Positions 12,334-24,645 of a DNA stretch of 64,000 bases are shown here, piece by piece; positions within the stretch are counted from its first letter, which is position 1; each line of letters starts with the position of its first letter. Source of the DNA: Brachypodium distachyon. Lineage: Eukaryota > Streptophyta > Magnoliopsida > Poales > Poaceae. The notes beneath the pieces were generated by a model. That model searched no databases. It was not told where the DNA came from and saw only the letters and a program-made list of their open reading frames with translations. A program made the translations under genes and the position numbers. Location: positions 11,874,613-11,938,612 of the forward strand of contig NC_016135.3 in assembly GCF_000005505.3 (NCBI RefSeq), written 5' to 3'.

Positions 12334-12856
12334 TGGTAACCCAACCTATGTGATCGGAGATCCCGTGAAGTAGGATCTGGGAAGAACGAAGCTATCGGTA
12401 TAACAGAGGAGAGTATGTTATAACCCTCTCTATGTGAAGATGTGCGACTCTCAAATTGCTGTAAGGCAGGTTGGCGACATGCCTTAATATGTTCATTGCG
12501 GCTATGAGTAGCGAAGATGCTGTCTTACAGAGTATTCTTGAAAGAACACACCTATATGAGTCCAACTGTCTAACGTCGCAGTTTATAAGATTTGGGTGAT
12601 CTCTAGTAACTCATGAAGAGACCACGGAGTATGACGCATATGATCCACCCGCGGGGTAGACTACTGATAGCCCAGTACTGGTTGACTTTGAGTGAAATCT
12701 ATTTCACGCCAGCTTGCAATTCAAGGCTTAGTACATTGTGAGTGTGGATGGATGTAACTTAAAGTTCTAACCAGAAGTTCAACTTAACAGTCTCTGCTGA
12801 AACACTACTATATAAACAAGTAGCGAGAACAGGTAAATCTCTAAATGGGTATTTGA

Positions 12857-12870
12857 GATCTGGTGGGGGA
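12857..12870 (+). other. Polypurine tract of the Copia element
   Basis: A purine-rich run (GGTGGGGGA) ends one base before the 3' LTR, the expected site for plus-strand priming. It contains a few pyrimidines. Confidence 0.55.
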
Positions 12871-12871
12871 T

Positions 12872-13792
12872 TGTTAGAATTTGGTGGGCCTGATCAGACC
12901 GAACCTAAGTTTTAATAAATTTTGAAAAATCTCTAAGGCCTATTCATGAAGTGGGAGGAGGGGAGTGGGAAGGAAATAGTCCCACCTTACTAGTTTAGAG
13001 TGAGTAAGACCAACATATAAGGGATGTTGTTTCTCACCTATTGAGCAAGTGAGCAAGGGAAATTCCCACGCGCGCTCCTCCGCTCGCCTCGCCTCGACGC
13101 GAGCGCGCGCCGCGTTTCGTGGGTCGATTTTGATTTCGAGTTCGAGCCGTGCGGGGCCGGGCTTCTTATCTTTTTGTCACGCGCACGAGATCTTTTTGAA
13201 ATCTTTTACGGACGCGTGCAGATTTTGTGGAGTCGGTTCAGGTTTCCTAAACCGAACCGCCCTATACCTGCGTGACCATATATACAGCCGCCACGTCTTT
13301 CCGATCGGTACGCAACACAACTGCGCTAGGGTTTCTCCTGTCTCTCACTTTTGCGCTGTCGTCGTAGTATACTCCATCCCGAGCGCCGGCGTGCACCAGC
13401 GATCGGGAGAGCAGGTCTCCGGAACCTTTCGCCTTTGCGATCCTGTACGGGAGAGGGCGAATAAGGTTTTTGGGAAGCGCTCCGTGCGACTACTCGCTTC
13501 CGTCATCATGGGTCGTCTACCGTCCAAGTCAGGCGGTGCTACGTGTCACCGTCTTCGTCGCCAGGAACGTCGTCAAGTCAACTCGATCGTCATCACGGCT
13601 ACTTCATCTTCATCGAAACAGTACATAATCCGTGATCCGATCTACTGTTTAGTTATGATCTGCGAGATTATAGTATTGTTGATTGTGTTGTTGAATACCT
13701 CTAGTATATTCGTGATGCATATGCTAGTTGCTACTATCGTCATGATCTATATTATGGAATTGTTATTCTAGAAATTGATTAATTTTCAAACA
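12872..13792 (+). repeat. 3' LTR of the Copia element (921 bp)
   Basis: Begins TGTTAGAATTTGGTGG and ends CAAACA, followed by target duplication CCAAC. It is longer than the 5' copy and may represent the fuller LTR. Confidence 0.9.
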
Positions 13793-13797
13793 CCAAC

Positions 13798-16700
13798 TGT
13801 CTGTTATTCTGTCTTTAGCGAGTGTATTATGCTATACTCCTTTGCATTCCTACGTACGGCATCATGTGAACTTAGCAAAAAAACTTCAGCTAGACAAGCA
13901 CGCATTATTGATCAATCCATTGCACGCCATTTCCTGATCAGAAGCGAACATTAGGCAGCCAGTAAGCTAGATATCCCAAATTGGTGACAGCTGACGCTCT
14001 GACAGAGCAGGGTGGCGTGCGTTTGACTACGAAACACAGATAAGCATCGGTCACCAAGGTGGTTTGCGTGGGAAATCAAAACACATGCATCCGATTCTTT
14101 TTTTTTCACTGCCTTAATGTATACGGCGTCAGCGTACGCTGCAAATCCGAGCGCTGCGAACAACTGAAGAATCCACACAAATAGGAGTAGGTTTCTACTG
14201 TTCCGGCCATGTTCTCACGAGAAAACTGACCACTCCATACGCTCGGCATGTACGCGTTGTCTAATAATTTGCGCCAGACGGGAATGAAAATTACTGGAGT
14301 AGCAACTACTCCACGTACAGTATACGTTGCACGTTGCCAATGGGTTAATGTTCAGCAGAAGAAGGGATGCATCATTATTAATTAGTGCTTTCCTAGCGTC
14401 TTCCACTCGAGATCTGCAAATTATTGCTCTGATCCCGTCGTGGTCGACGCTTTCTTCTCACGAGTCATGACCTACGGGCTACCATAATTAGGGGAGGGTA
14501 CCGCGGGTACGAAGATGACTAGTTGAACAGCAGTACTGAAAGGTTCTCGGCATGTGAGACTATCATACTTAGGGAGGGTCAGATCACCATCTCTTAAAGA
14601 TGAGACAATGGACTGATCGTGCCAAGCTAGCTATATTAGGCGCTGGAACTTTTAGGTATCAGCAATGTCACCTACAGGGCACATGTCGTCCAGATGCTGC
14701 AACAGACAGTAAGACGTACACGTCCGCCTAGCTAACGGCGACAAAACGCACGGGTAGATTATTCCTCGCTCCATCCCATAATATGAGGCAACATACAATT
14801 TGATCAATTAAATATGTATTTTTTTTAACAAAAGATACAACATTAGATTCCTTATTGAAATATCTTTCTAATGATATAATTATTTAATTTCTATTTAGTT
14901 AGTTAAGTTTACGATCTAGAGATACGTGCTTCCAGTCACTGTCGATCGTGCGTGCCCATGCTAGCTTAGCTACTCCTACATCTATCTAAAACTGTTCCTC
15001 AAGCTGTCACATACACCGTCCCCACTGTGTCGTGTACCTCTTCCGTACGCCTTGTGTCGAATCCATGATCCACATAAACCGGAGAAACAGAAAAGAAACT
15101 GCCCAGCCATGGCATTTCCGAACAACGCATGTCGCGCGGTTAATTTAATTATTTTGACTAAATTTAAATACATTTATACACTAAGACATAAGTGATGTCT
15201 AAATATATCCAAATTTTGACAAACTTAACGTATCTTTTGTTGAACGGAAAGAGTAGGAAAATCGGAGAGCTAGCTTGAGCATCACAATTTTACACGGCCG
15301 ATGCACGTTTTTCATGGGTTTTCTGCGGCTGGATGCATCGTGCGTTTGCCTTGCTAGCCAGGGCAGCGGCCTCAGGGGATGCCGAGCAGAGCACGCAGAA
15401 ATTACGTTCTACCCAGCATGGCACACGCGCGTACGGCGTCGTGACAGTAGCTTACTAGCTTTGGGGCCTTGGGCACAAACTGTCATGTCGATTGCCATTG
15501 ATGACTGATGTGCCTACCACCTTGAAACATGCCATTAGCACCATCAAGTGGGAACAAGAAACATGTGTCTCTACAGTAGGGTGACACTGCTACAATTTCC
15601 GTGAGTCCGGATTTTCATCACATCGACAACGACTTGAAATGGCTGGCCGGCCATTCCTGTGTAGGCACGGACCAATCATGAACACTGCCCGCCTATGCTA
15701 TTGTATGTATGAATGGCCTTAGATTGAATCTATGTCTACATTCGTTATCTGCAAACGTCTCTATATAGCTGCATTCCGTAGTTTTACTTTTCTAAGGGTA
15801 TTTGGGGATTGATTGATCTTGCCTTTCTAACGAGTAATGACCAATTGTGTTCATGATCTGAACTTCATCTGAGTTTATCTATCTATTCTATTATATACTA
15901 AAAGCAATATGAAGGATACCGAGGGAAGCCTTCATGTTGATTCACATCACCCTAATTATTTTCAACCGATGGATATGAGATTAAGAATCCATGTTAACAT
16001 GTTACGTTGGGTTCTAAAAAAACGTGTTGCGTTGGCAAACAAAACTGGTAAAACAGACGGAACCATCGTTTCGTACCCATGGATCGAATCCCACGCCTCC
16101 CAGGCTCCCACGTACATTAGCTTTTTCTTTTCTTTTTTTCAGCTGCACCTACGTTAGCTTTTGGCCTTAGTTCTTTCTATGGGATTCAATACCAGATCGA
16201 TCCCGCATCCCACAAATCAGTAGATCGACTAACAAGCAATCTTCCCCGTAAAAAAAACAATATTTTTCTCTAAAATTCCAATTGATCGAAACAACTAAAA
16301 TGACGATTATAATTTTGAATAAACCAAAAACTACATCAAAAATCTTTGAAGCAAACTTCTCTAACTGCCCCATTCGCATCTTCATATCTATTATATACTA
16401 AATAAAAGCAATATGATTTTCTCCAAATATCAGGTAACAGAACGTTAGAAGATCAAACATGCATAAGCTGGACTATCCTTTTAAGTTTTACTAAGCCGCC
16501 TGAGCCGCCCACCTTAGCGGAAGAGAACTTGAGATCGTTGAACGCGCGGTGGCCAGACACACCCCTCGCAAGAAAGGTTGTCATGCCATTGAATCGTCAC
16601 CGAACCGATGAACAAGTGGACAAAAAGCACGAAATCACGAGCCATGAGATCCACAATCTTCATGTAGTATACGATGATAGCCACGCCAGAACACGGATGT

Positions 16701-17249
16701 AGTCAGAAGACCTTCAATCCATGCTTCCACCGTAGACCGCCGCCGCTAAGAACACACAAAACCTTACAAAAAAGGTAGCACTAATACAACGGCCAGACGT
16801 TGATCCGTGGTTTCCCACACCTCTAGGCGCCCAATAGGCTATAAAAGACATGGGGAATCGACGAAAATGGAAACCTGGTCAAGATTTAATGAGGATGACA
16901 TATTTGATTTGATTGGTGTGCTAGAAATAAACATCACGGATGGCATATTTGATTTCATTGATGGGCTAGAAATAAATATTGCGTAGGGCCATTACAAATT
17001 AATAAAAGGGTGCAAGGTAGCTGCCGGACGTGATTTGCAACTGGAGCTATATGCTTACGTGAATCACGTCTGACATGATTTCCAAGATAATTTTTCTTTC
17101 TAAAAAATAAATTTACACGATAAATAACAATTTGTGTTTTAAATATGCATGCATTTTTTTTTCACGACCATGATTTATGCTAGGGAAACATTATGTTTGA
17201 TCGATAAAAGGAAACATTTTGATTGATAAATAGAAGTATATTTTATTTA
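13798..17249. other. Intergenic, no recognised gene
   Basis: No open frame has a supportable domain. About 15130-15255 is the right part of a Stowaway-like MITE, ending TTGTTGAACGGAAAGAGTA with a poor left end. Another one-ended Stowaway-like sequence begins near 14768 (CTCCATCCCATAATATGAGG). The phrase TCTATTATATACTAAA occurs near 15890 and again near 16388, resembling Helitron 5' ends, but no matching 3' end was found. Confidence 0.4.
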
Positions 17250-17262
17250 CACTACCAGAAAC
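17250..17262 (+). mobile_element. Candidate CACTA terminus
   Basis: CACTACCAGAAAC matches the CACTA superfamily terminal pattern. No inverted partner was found and no transposase lies nearby, so this may be a remnant or chance. Confidence 0.3.
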
Positions 17263-17917
17263 AAAATTACACGGTAGCGAAAACAACGTTTTGGTGTAAT
17301 AAATAAAGGTTCATCGATAAAAATTCATTCGACGGGTGTTCTGGCAACCGTATTTATGTTTGCGAAAGGAAATTGTCATATATTAAAGCAACTAGCTCTT
17401 ACAGTACTATATTCAATTGACCAAAAATAAAATTACACAACTCCTTGAGGAAAAATGACTTCGGACTTCCAAACCACGTCGAAGCTATGACAATGTTTTT
17501 GACGTACGAGCCGGGATATGACCGATTTGAGCCAGAAGACACCCGCGATATTGATCTGAGAAGCAGACCATCATTCCAAAAGGCGATGACAAGGGTTGGA
17601 TGACCATCGTAGATTCAGCCAATCAGATCAGCCGAGACCTAACCATACTAGCTCCGAGGCGAAGCTGAAGTTTGACGAACCTCGCCAATCAGAAAAAATG
17701 CACACATACAAAACACGAACACACGAAAACGAATCGACTATTTCAAAAGAGTCGCCACCAATGAGATCATCACTGATGAGGTGGATCATTAGTCGAGGAA
17801 ACCTAATTCTTAAATCGCACGGCGCCACGATATCCACCATAGCGTCACAGCCGAGGAACCAAACCTAACTCTAAGAAAGCTAACTACCAGCCCTCAAGCA
17901 GGTCAGAGTCCCACCCC

Positions 17918-18420
17918 TCCTGCTGTAGCGGCAAACAGGGAGGAGGGGACGTTCGCAACGCTTGCGGGAAGCAGTGGAGCGGGAATGTTTTTTTGGAACA
18001 GAAGCGGATCGATAGGGTTTCTGGAGATAGATACATTTTTATTTTGACGAGTTATGGAAACCTTACGCAAGACGTCATGTCAACGACATATGATGAAGAG
18101 TTCGCCGAAATGCATGGAGGATATGGCTGTTGTGACTTCACACATGAGTGAGAGACATCTATTATTGATAACTACCATCCCTCCTACCTAGCGGCAAATG
18201 GGGGAGAAGGGGACCTTCGCAGCGCCTGTGGAAAGCAGTGGAGCGGAAATGCTTTTTTGGAATAGAAGCGGTTTCGGGAGATAGATATCTTTTTATTTTG
18301 ATGAGTTATGTAAACCTTATGCAAGACACATCATCGACATATGGTGAAGAGTTCGCCGAAATGCACGGAGGATATGGCTACTGTGACTTCACGCATGAGT
18401 GAGAGACACCTATCATTGAT
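17918..18420. repeat. 251-bp tandem duplication, two diverged copies
   Basis: Copy 1 (about 17918-18169) and copy 2 (about 18170-18420) share the same order of features: an AGCGGCAAA start, GGAGAAGGGGAC-like text, GCAGTGGAGCGG, GAGTTCGCCGAAATGCA and a GAGTGAGAGACA end. They differ by many substitutions and small indels, so the duplication is old. Confidence 0.85.
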
Positions 18421-20444
18421 AAGTGTTTTTAAAATAAATATAGAAATACGTATATGCAGCAAATACCAAAAATATTGTAAAGACGTTTCCTGCGCGGGAC
18501 ACTTTGCTATTTACTCTAAATAACAACAAGCACACATGTCGTCTCTCTTATAAACGTTCCATCTACCTACTATGACGTAAGCTATAATTTCTTATACTGA
18601 TATAATATCACATACAAATAATACACACATACACAAATTATCATGACCGTTTTAATGTCTTTGTAATTTATAGTCATGATTGTTTTGCGTACTAGAAGCT
18701 GGGAAGTAAAGATGCATGAAGATGTTTCCCGCGCAAGCTTAACATCGTGTTCTACACATGCTTGAAGTTGCGTTGGCCTGATCAACAGAAGAAATGCTCA
18801 ACGCGCCATGATTGTCACACTTCCAATCACACCCAGCTCCGTCTTATAATCCGATTCATTTCAGAGAGGAGCGCGTTGACGATCGTTGCAGAGTACGACA
18901 AGCGAGCTCTGCAGCAATTATTTAGTGACAAAGCTGTGCAATAGCAGCATGCAGATTTCAAGATTTTGTAGTGGTTGTATGTCCAGATCTAGCAGCAGCA
19001 GAAGGATGAAACGATACAAGCGTCCAAAGATATTGCTTCGGAGTACGTTACTAGACTGTATTCCTGTAAAAAAAAAATGAATCCCATGCAAGTTTTTTTT
19101 TTGGGGGGATTATTGAGGTTTGGTGCTATTCATGCATAAGAAAGACACAGGGCCCGACAAAACCTGCAATTTGGGAGCACGTGGTCTCTTCCCTCTAATC
19201 TCGTTGCTGGCTGGAGGAGATGCAGACGGCGATCACGTGTGGCGTGTCTTGTGACGGGCTGGACGACAAAACTTGGTGTTTTGGATGATTGAAGTAGGTG
19301 CAAGTGAGGTGATCTACATAGATGGCCTTCTCTAGGCATTAATTCACCACATGTGCAAATGGTTTGCATCAGATTGATTAAGTTCGTGATCAAGCATGTG
19401 CCAGGCTAGGCAGAACGCTATTCCTGGTCAGCTGGTGAAAGGCTAAAGAATAATGATTTGCTGAGTACTACGTACGTCCGTGCGTGGCGCGCTGGTCCGT
19501 CTGCCCGCGGGTGCAAGCTGTGCATCGGCATCAAAAGCTCAAGCTTTTGTTGGTACTATCTAGCTCAATCGTCGTGCTCATCCAGCTGTGGCGTCGTACC
19601 AGCTAGCATAACTTCATAAGGTAAGAAAAGTGCAGAACGTGAGCTGCCGTGGAGCAGTGTGTCACGTCTTTGCTTCCCATAAGACAGAGGCGTCGGCTCC
19701 TCATCCTTGGCACAATTATGCCACTAAACGATGTACCAATTGTAGTTGCGAATTTCCCGGCAAAAGTCACCTTTCCCGACAGATGGCCTGCCAGCAAACG
19801 AGTTTTTCCTGCAGTGACTGCCCGCTATATTGCTGATGGCAAAAGTCTTTGCCGGCAGTCAAATGGATTTTAGACGTTGCACAGCAAAATGCAGGAGTTG
19901 TACATTAGGTGATTTTACTTTACCATTTTACTATTGAGAAGTCGTCTATTTTTTAGTTAGAGACAATTCCGCATGCAGTTGGAGCTATAATGTGGTGACT
20001 TAAGAGCACTAACTATGTTCCCAAAATATATATAAAAAAAAAGAAGTCCTAGCTTTGCTATAGACAAATGTATCAATATTTAGAATATTAAATAAGTATA
20101 CAATGAAATTATATATCATGTTGGATTTAATAAAAAATGAGTTAAAGTAATCTTGGTGGATTTTTTTATAAATTTAGTCAAAAATTTAAAAGTTTGACTT
20201 AGAACAAAGATAGGTTTATTTAGGGACAGAGAGAGTAGTAGCCAAAAATACCATTCACCAAAAAACTCAAGATTTTCACGATTGAATTTCACAAAATTAT
20301 TATTATTTTCACGATGCCTAGAGAATCTCAATTGTCATAGACCTTGCATGTTGGCACATTTCCTCAAACAAAGTATGGGCAAATATAATGAATAATCTTA
20401 ATCATTCTGCAAAGGTGCATACATCTTGGCACATATCCTTATTC
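18421..20444. other. Intergenic, nothing recognised
   Basis: AT-rich sequence with short open frames lacking domains. Text around 19760-19870 (TTTGCCGGCAG-like repeats) resembles subterminal sequence of Caspar-type CACTA elements but is too short to call. Confidence 0.4.
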
Positions 20445-20447
20445 TTA

Positions 20448-21644
20448 GAGCATCTCTGGCTGGGGCCCCCAAAGGCCAAATGGGGCGCCATAACCCAAAA
20501 ACCCACCCATCCATGCCCCCCATTTTGTTTTTTCCGCCGGTGCGGCCCCACTTCACATCCGGCGCCCCCCGGCCGAACTCAACCCAAGGGGGGGGGCTGT
20601 CGAGGGCGCCGGCTCGGGCACAAAATCTCGCGGGTCAGCACTGTCAGCGGCACAAACAAAAAACACACCCCATTTCGCCCTCTTTGTCAGTTTTGGCGAC
20701 TTCCACTCCTGAAATCGCCGCCGGAACCACCACTCTCACTGGCGATGGTCCGCAGCCAAACCCAGCCGCCGCATAGCTCTTCCTTCGCCGACGTAGTTCT
20801 ATTTCCGCCGTCCGCCGTCAGCCAATACCACCTCCTAGTCGTTGCCCACCCCACGGCCACCTTGCTCGGGAGGTGTTCGATGATTTGCCAAGGCCATGGA
20901 TTTGGACGACGAAGAGATGCTTGCCGCGCTTTTTGACGAGGAAGTCGTCGCTGCCGATGATGCTGCCTCCGGCGGCGAAGAGGAGCATCAACTCGTCGTC
21001 TTGTCCCTTCTTGGCCTGATCGCCTAGGATGCACAGCGGTCGGGAAGGGGAGGATCGAGGAAGGGCCGCCGCAAGAGCAAGGCGAGGCAAAGGATGGAAG
21101 GCTACTGCATGCGATACGCCGACTACTTCGCCGATGATCCATTGCACAACGATGTGGTCTTTCGGCGCCGTTTCAGAATGTCTCGAAGCTCTTTTTGAAG
21201 ATCTCCAAGTACCTCCGGGAATATGAAGATAACTTCAAATTTAAGAGGGACGCCGTCGGCACACTTGATTTCAAGATAATTCAAAAATGCACGGTATCCC
21301 TCCGGTTGCTTGCTTATTGAATTCCTGCCGATACACAGGACGACTACCTCCGCATGGTACTCATCAGCAACTTCAAGATGATCTGGTCGAGCATTTGTGG
21401 AGCCTCCGAGAAAACGTCTAGTTCTTCTTATTTGTTTGATTGAATTTGCGCGAATTGTGACTCAAAACTTATTAAATATGTGCTTGTTTCAATTTGCAAT
21501 ATTTGCAGAATTTGGTTTTAGGAGAGCCGTTTAGGGGCTCCGGCTGGGAAAGGGTAGGCCTTAAAAACAAAATGTAGCCGGTGTTCCACCGGCCGAAAAA
21601 ACTAGCAGCCGGACGGCATATGGGGAGGACAGCTGGAGATGCTC
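20448..21644 (+). mobile_element. PIF/Harbinger element, internally deleted
   Basis: Inverted ends GAGCATCTCTGGCTGG and (inverted) GAGCATCTCCAGCTGT are flanked by the 3-bp duplication TTA (20445-20447 and 21645-21647), the PIF/Harbinger target rule. The 1197-bp element retains the 5' part of a transposase gene and the 3' terminus but lacks the catalytic core. It lies about 590 bp downstream of the RING gene's stop codon. Confidence 0.85.
20896..21560 (+). pseudogene. Harbinger transposase N-terminal fragment
   Basis: From an ATG at 20896 the reading starts MDLDDEEMLAALFDEE, an acidic N-terminus common in plant Harbinger transposases (plant transposon protein family). It continues with DYFADDPLHNDVVFRRRF and RMSR, then after a frameshift near 21180 with LFLKISKYLREYEDNF and DAVGTLDFKIIQKC. 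There is a stop near 21027. The DDE catalytic region that would follow is absent and the sequence passes directly to the 3' terminus. Confidence 0.8.
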
Positions 21645-22231
21645 TTAGTCAGTTGATTTTGGATCCGTCCGTGTCCAGAGATGGAGCAGGGTACCATGGT
21701 TGCGAAGACCTCTGAGCAATCGATGTGCACAAAACCACTCTCCTGAATGACTCAGATTTTCAGTCGGACTGCTAAAGTGATTTGGAACACCGGTCTTTTC
21801 TAAAACTTTTTGGAAGACCAATCTGCGAAATATGAAGCACGCTGCTTTAAATCAAACAGCTGCTCCGCTTGAAACTACATTCACTTTTTGCCACTCTGCT
21901 CTGAAATAACGTATCCAGAACAAAACTTTTTGTGGCTAATTCAGGCCGAACGTGCAGCATAACTCCCTCCACAAGCCAAGTGTGCAGTTAGATGCTCGCA
22001 GGTACGTGACATTCTTCAGCCACAATGCGCCATCTAGACAGAGCTTCTTTGCCCTGAGGTTACACCACATCCACACCTGATGCAAATCGAACATTGATGC
22101 GGTTGCGAAATAGCCATTCCTTCTGCCCAGGGCGAACCGAATCAACTGTGACTTGGTTATGTTTCCATGTGTTCCGGCACGACGGCGCAGCAAGAACAAC
22201 GCGGCGGATGTCCACACCACACGTGCAGGTG

Positions 22232-23393
22232 TCAGGAGAGCAGGACATGTAACGATCCGTTCTTGGTGGCTGCGCACACGGGGCAGGTGTCCACGGCGGC
22301 GTCGCACGCGAGGCACATGCACAGGTGCCTGCACGGCATAAGCAGCACGCACGACTCGCCCTCGCCGCAAGCCTTGCACGCCGACGCCGATGCCTTGGAC
22401 ATCATCCCGGCAGCATCGTCGTCTCCCGCGTTGGGGGTCTCGAAACAGCAGGACCGCGCGTCCTCGGCGTCGCCCTCTACGGCGCAAGCTGCTGGGGATT
22501 GCTGCAGGAGCTGGTCGAGGGCGCCCCGGAGCCCGGCCGCGACGGCCTCGTGGCTCTTGGCGACGCCGATCCACGCCTGCCCCTCCGCGCTGACCTGCCG
22601 CAGCCGCTCCGAGAGCTTCGCGTTGCGGCAGCGCGCGAGCTCCAGCGCGGCTTCCGCGGCCCGAAGCCGCCCCGCCGCGGCACGCTCTACCACTGACACC
22701 AGCGCCCGGATCTGCCGCCGCCGCGCCACCTCCAGCCCCGCGCGCATCCGCTCGGCCTGCACAACATCGCCGTTCATCAAAGTTACCAACGCTCAGATTA
22801 ATCGAACCAGCAAAAAAGGGAGTCCTTCCATGAATGGACTAACAAGACCGTACGGAACGCACCTCGACACGTACGGCCGCGTCGATCTCAACGCCCTGAT
22901 GGTACAGCTGCGTGAACAGGCCCTGCGAGAGGCCTCCCACGGCATCATTAGCCATGGCCCCGCTGGTGGACGCCGCGCCGGACCCCGACGCCCTGTTCAT
23001 CAGCACGTCGCCGCCGGCGGGAACAAGTGCCGGCGCGCGCTGATTATCCACGAAAGAAGGCGCCCCGACCGCAACGATGCGCGCCCGCTTCCTCCGCGCA
23101 GACCCGTCGTCGTTGCAGGTTGTGTCGTTGAGCGGGAAGCCGCTAATTAACACCGTGTTCACGATGCCCGCCACCACCGGGGCGCGCCCGACTTGCTCGC
23201 CCAAGAACAGGGAGCCATCGCCCGTCGTCGGACCATCCTCCAGAGCCCTGCAACACGGATAGGATTGAGAATTAGAGACACCGCCCTCGTTGATCAAAAC
23301 AACCGAGGCACAAGAGGGGAAAACGCATGCAGACCTGTAGCTGTAGGCGTGGAGGTCGTGAGGGAAGGCGTGTATTTGCGCCTGGACGGCCAT
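22232..23393 (-). CDS. RING-type E3 ubiquitin ligase, BOI/SBP1-like
   Basis: Predicted three exons on the minus strand: 23335-23393, 22863-23247 and 22232-22756, giving 322 residues. Introns are 23248-23334 (GTCTGC...TTGCAG) and 22757-22862 (GTGCGT...GTGCAG). The ATG at 23393 gives MAVQAQIHAF, matching the conserved start of BOI-related ligases (BOTRYTIS SUSCEPTIBLE1 INTERACTOR, S-RNase binding protein family). A central helical segment (about residues 130-230) is rich in Arg, Ala and Glu. The C-terminal C3HC4 RING is at about 275-309, with CKAC, PCRHLCMC and CPVC. Family members ubiquitinate regulators of cell death, stress and gibberellin responses; the substrate here is unknown. All RING ligands are present and no stop or frameshift interrupts the spliced frame. 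Confidence 0.9.
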
Positions 23394-23517
23394 GCCCAAC
23401 ACTCCACGCAGAAGACGAGCAGGACGTAGGAAGCTTTTCTTGGCGAAGAGAGATAGGACAGGGGAGGAGGCAGGAAACGGATGGGGAGATGGGCGTGGAA
23501 GCCTACGCGGAGGGAGG

Positions 23518-23524
23518 TTTTATA
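23518..23524 (-). promoter_or_regulatory. TATA box of the RING gene
   Basis: On the minus strand TATAAAA lies about 125 bp upstream of the ATG at 23393, in a GC-rich setting typical of grass promoters. It would place transcription start near 23490. This is inferred from position only. Confidence 0.5.
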
Positions 23525-24531
23525 CGCGCCCGCTGCTGCTTCGGTTGGGGAAGCCATACCTTGCACTGCGGGGAGAAGCCACGTGAACTTACACGTTCGT
23601 CAAAAGACCTACGTTCCATCCCAAGATCAACACGTACAGCAGGGCTGTCAGTCCTACAACTTGTGCTAAACTGCTAATCAACGTTTGCCCGTGACGTAAA
23701 ATACTGTCAAATGTTGCGATCGGTCAAACACGGTGGGAAACAGCTCGGTAGCGCGCGCAAGAGATTCTCGCGGTGAAACGCCGTTTCTGGCGGAGTGGTA
23801 CTATCTGCACCCTCGAAGCGGCGACCAAACAAATTTCGTGAAGCTATCGATGCAATCACCGTAACTAACGGAGATGCGCGAATTAAGGGCACGTACAATG
23901 CTTGACAAGACCACCTTTTGGTACGTGTTCTATGTCATTTATAAAATACAACAAAACATGTTGTACATTAGGTCATTTCTTAGTACCATATCTTACAAAT
24001 AATGTTTCGATGAATAAAATTAAATAAATAAATGTTAAGAAAAGGCAAAATCTAGTACCATGGGAAATTTGTTTTTTCTTTGCCTTATCCTTTTTACAGA
24101 GAGATCCCATCCCATAGATATTTTTCCTCAACTATCATTGACCGAAGAACAGATGAATTCAGTAAAGGTTGCCCGCAAAAAAAAGTGTAGACGGGGCAGA
24201 TTGCATTAAACCCGATGGTTGGTCGATTGGATTCCTCTACTGGAAAACCGGTGAAGCTTCAGAAAATACCAAGAAAGTAAATAGAGTGATGAAGAATTCA
24301 AGACGGCATGCCGAATCGGATCTAGATGGCCTAGACCTAAAGAGTGCACGCTAGGTGACAATCTCGTCCATGTATGTAAAACTGTTCACGGATATACCCC
24401 GACATGCGCAGGGGGTACAGACACAGTCACTGTTTTTGCTCATGGATATCGGCCATGGATAACATGATTAGTTATGGGTAGGTTATAGGTTCAAGTTCCT
24501 ACCCTTGGGTTATCCATGGACCACCAATAAT
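23525..24531. other. Upstream intergenic region of the RING gene
   Basis: The proximal part presumably carries the RING promoter. A 61-codon open frame at 24169-24354 has no recognised domain. Nothing else is supportable. Confidence 0.4.
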
Positions 24532-24533
24532 TA

Positions 24534-24645
24534 CTCACTCCGTCGCATAATTTTTGTCTCAAATTTGTCCAAAAATAGATGTATCCATTCCTAAAAAGCG
24601 TCTAGATACATGTAATATTTCGACAAGAATTAAGGGACGGGGGAG
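24534..24645. mobile_element. Stowaway MITE (112 bp)
   Basis: Flanked by TA, starts CTCACTCCGTCGCATAA and ends in the imperfect inverse GGACGGGGGAG. It shares interior text (AAAAAGCGTCTAGATACATG) with the MITE at 32764-32876, so they are one family. Confidence 0.8.

Larger units (their letters stand above)
7361..13792 (+). mobile_element. Copia-type LTR retrotransposon, decayed
   Basis: Two LTRs beginning TGTTAGAATTTGGTGG and ending in ACA enclose gag, protease, integrase, reverse transcriptase and RNase H in that order. Integrase before RT identifies the Copia (Ty1) superfamily. The 5-bp target duplication CCAAC is present at 7356-7360 and 13793-13797, so both LTRs belong to one insertion. 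A purine-rich tract lies just before the 3' LTR. No good tRNA primer site was found after the 5' LTR. Stops and frameshifts in pol and a MITE in gag make it non-autonomous. Confidence 0.92.

Noticed and set aside
13049..13771. 240-codon open frame
   Set aside because: It lies wholly inside the 3' LTR of the Copia element; the equivalent frame in the 5' LTR is broken.
15888..16400. Possible Helitron between two TCTATTATATACTAAA phrases
   Set aside because: Both phrases are in the same orientation, no hairpin plus CTRR end was found and there is no Rep/helicase coding.
22167..23150. 327-codon plus-strand frame across the RING gene
   Set aside because: It is antisense to the spliced RING gene, passes through both of its coding exons and an intron, and has no domain of its own.
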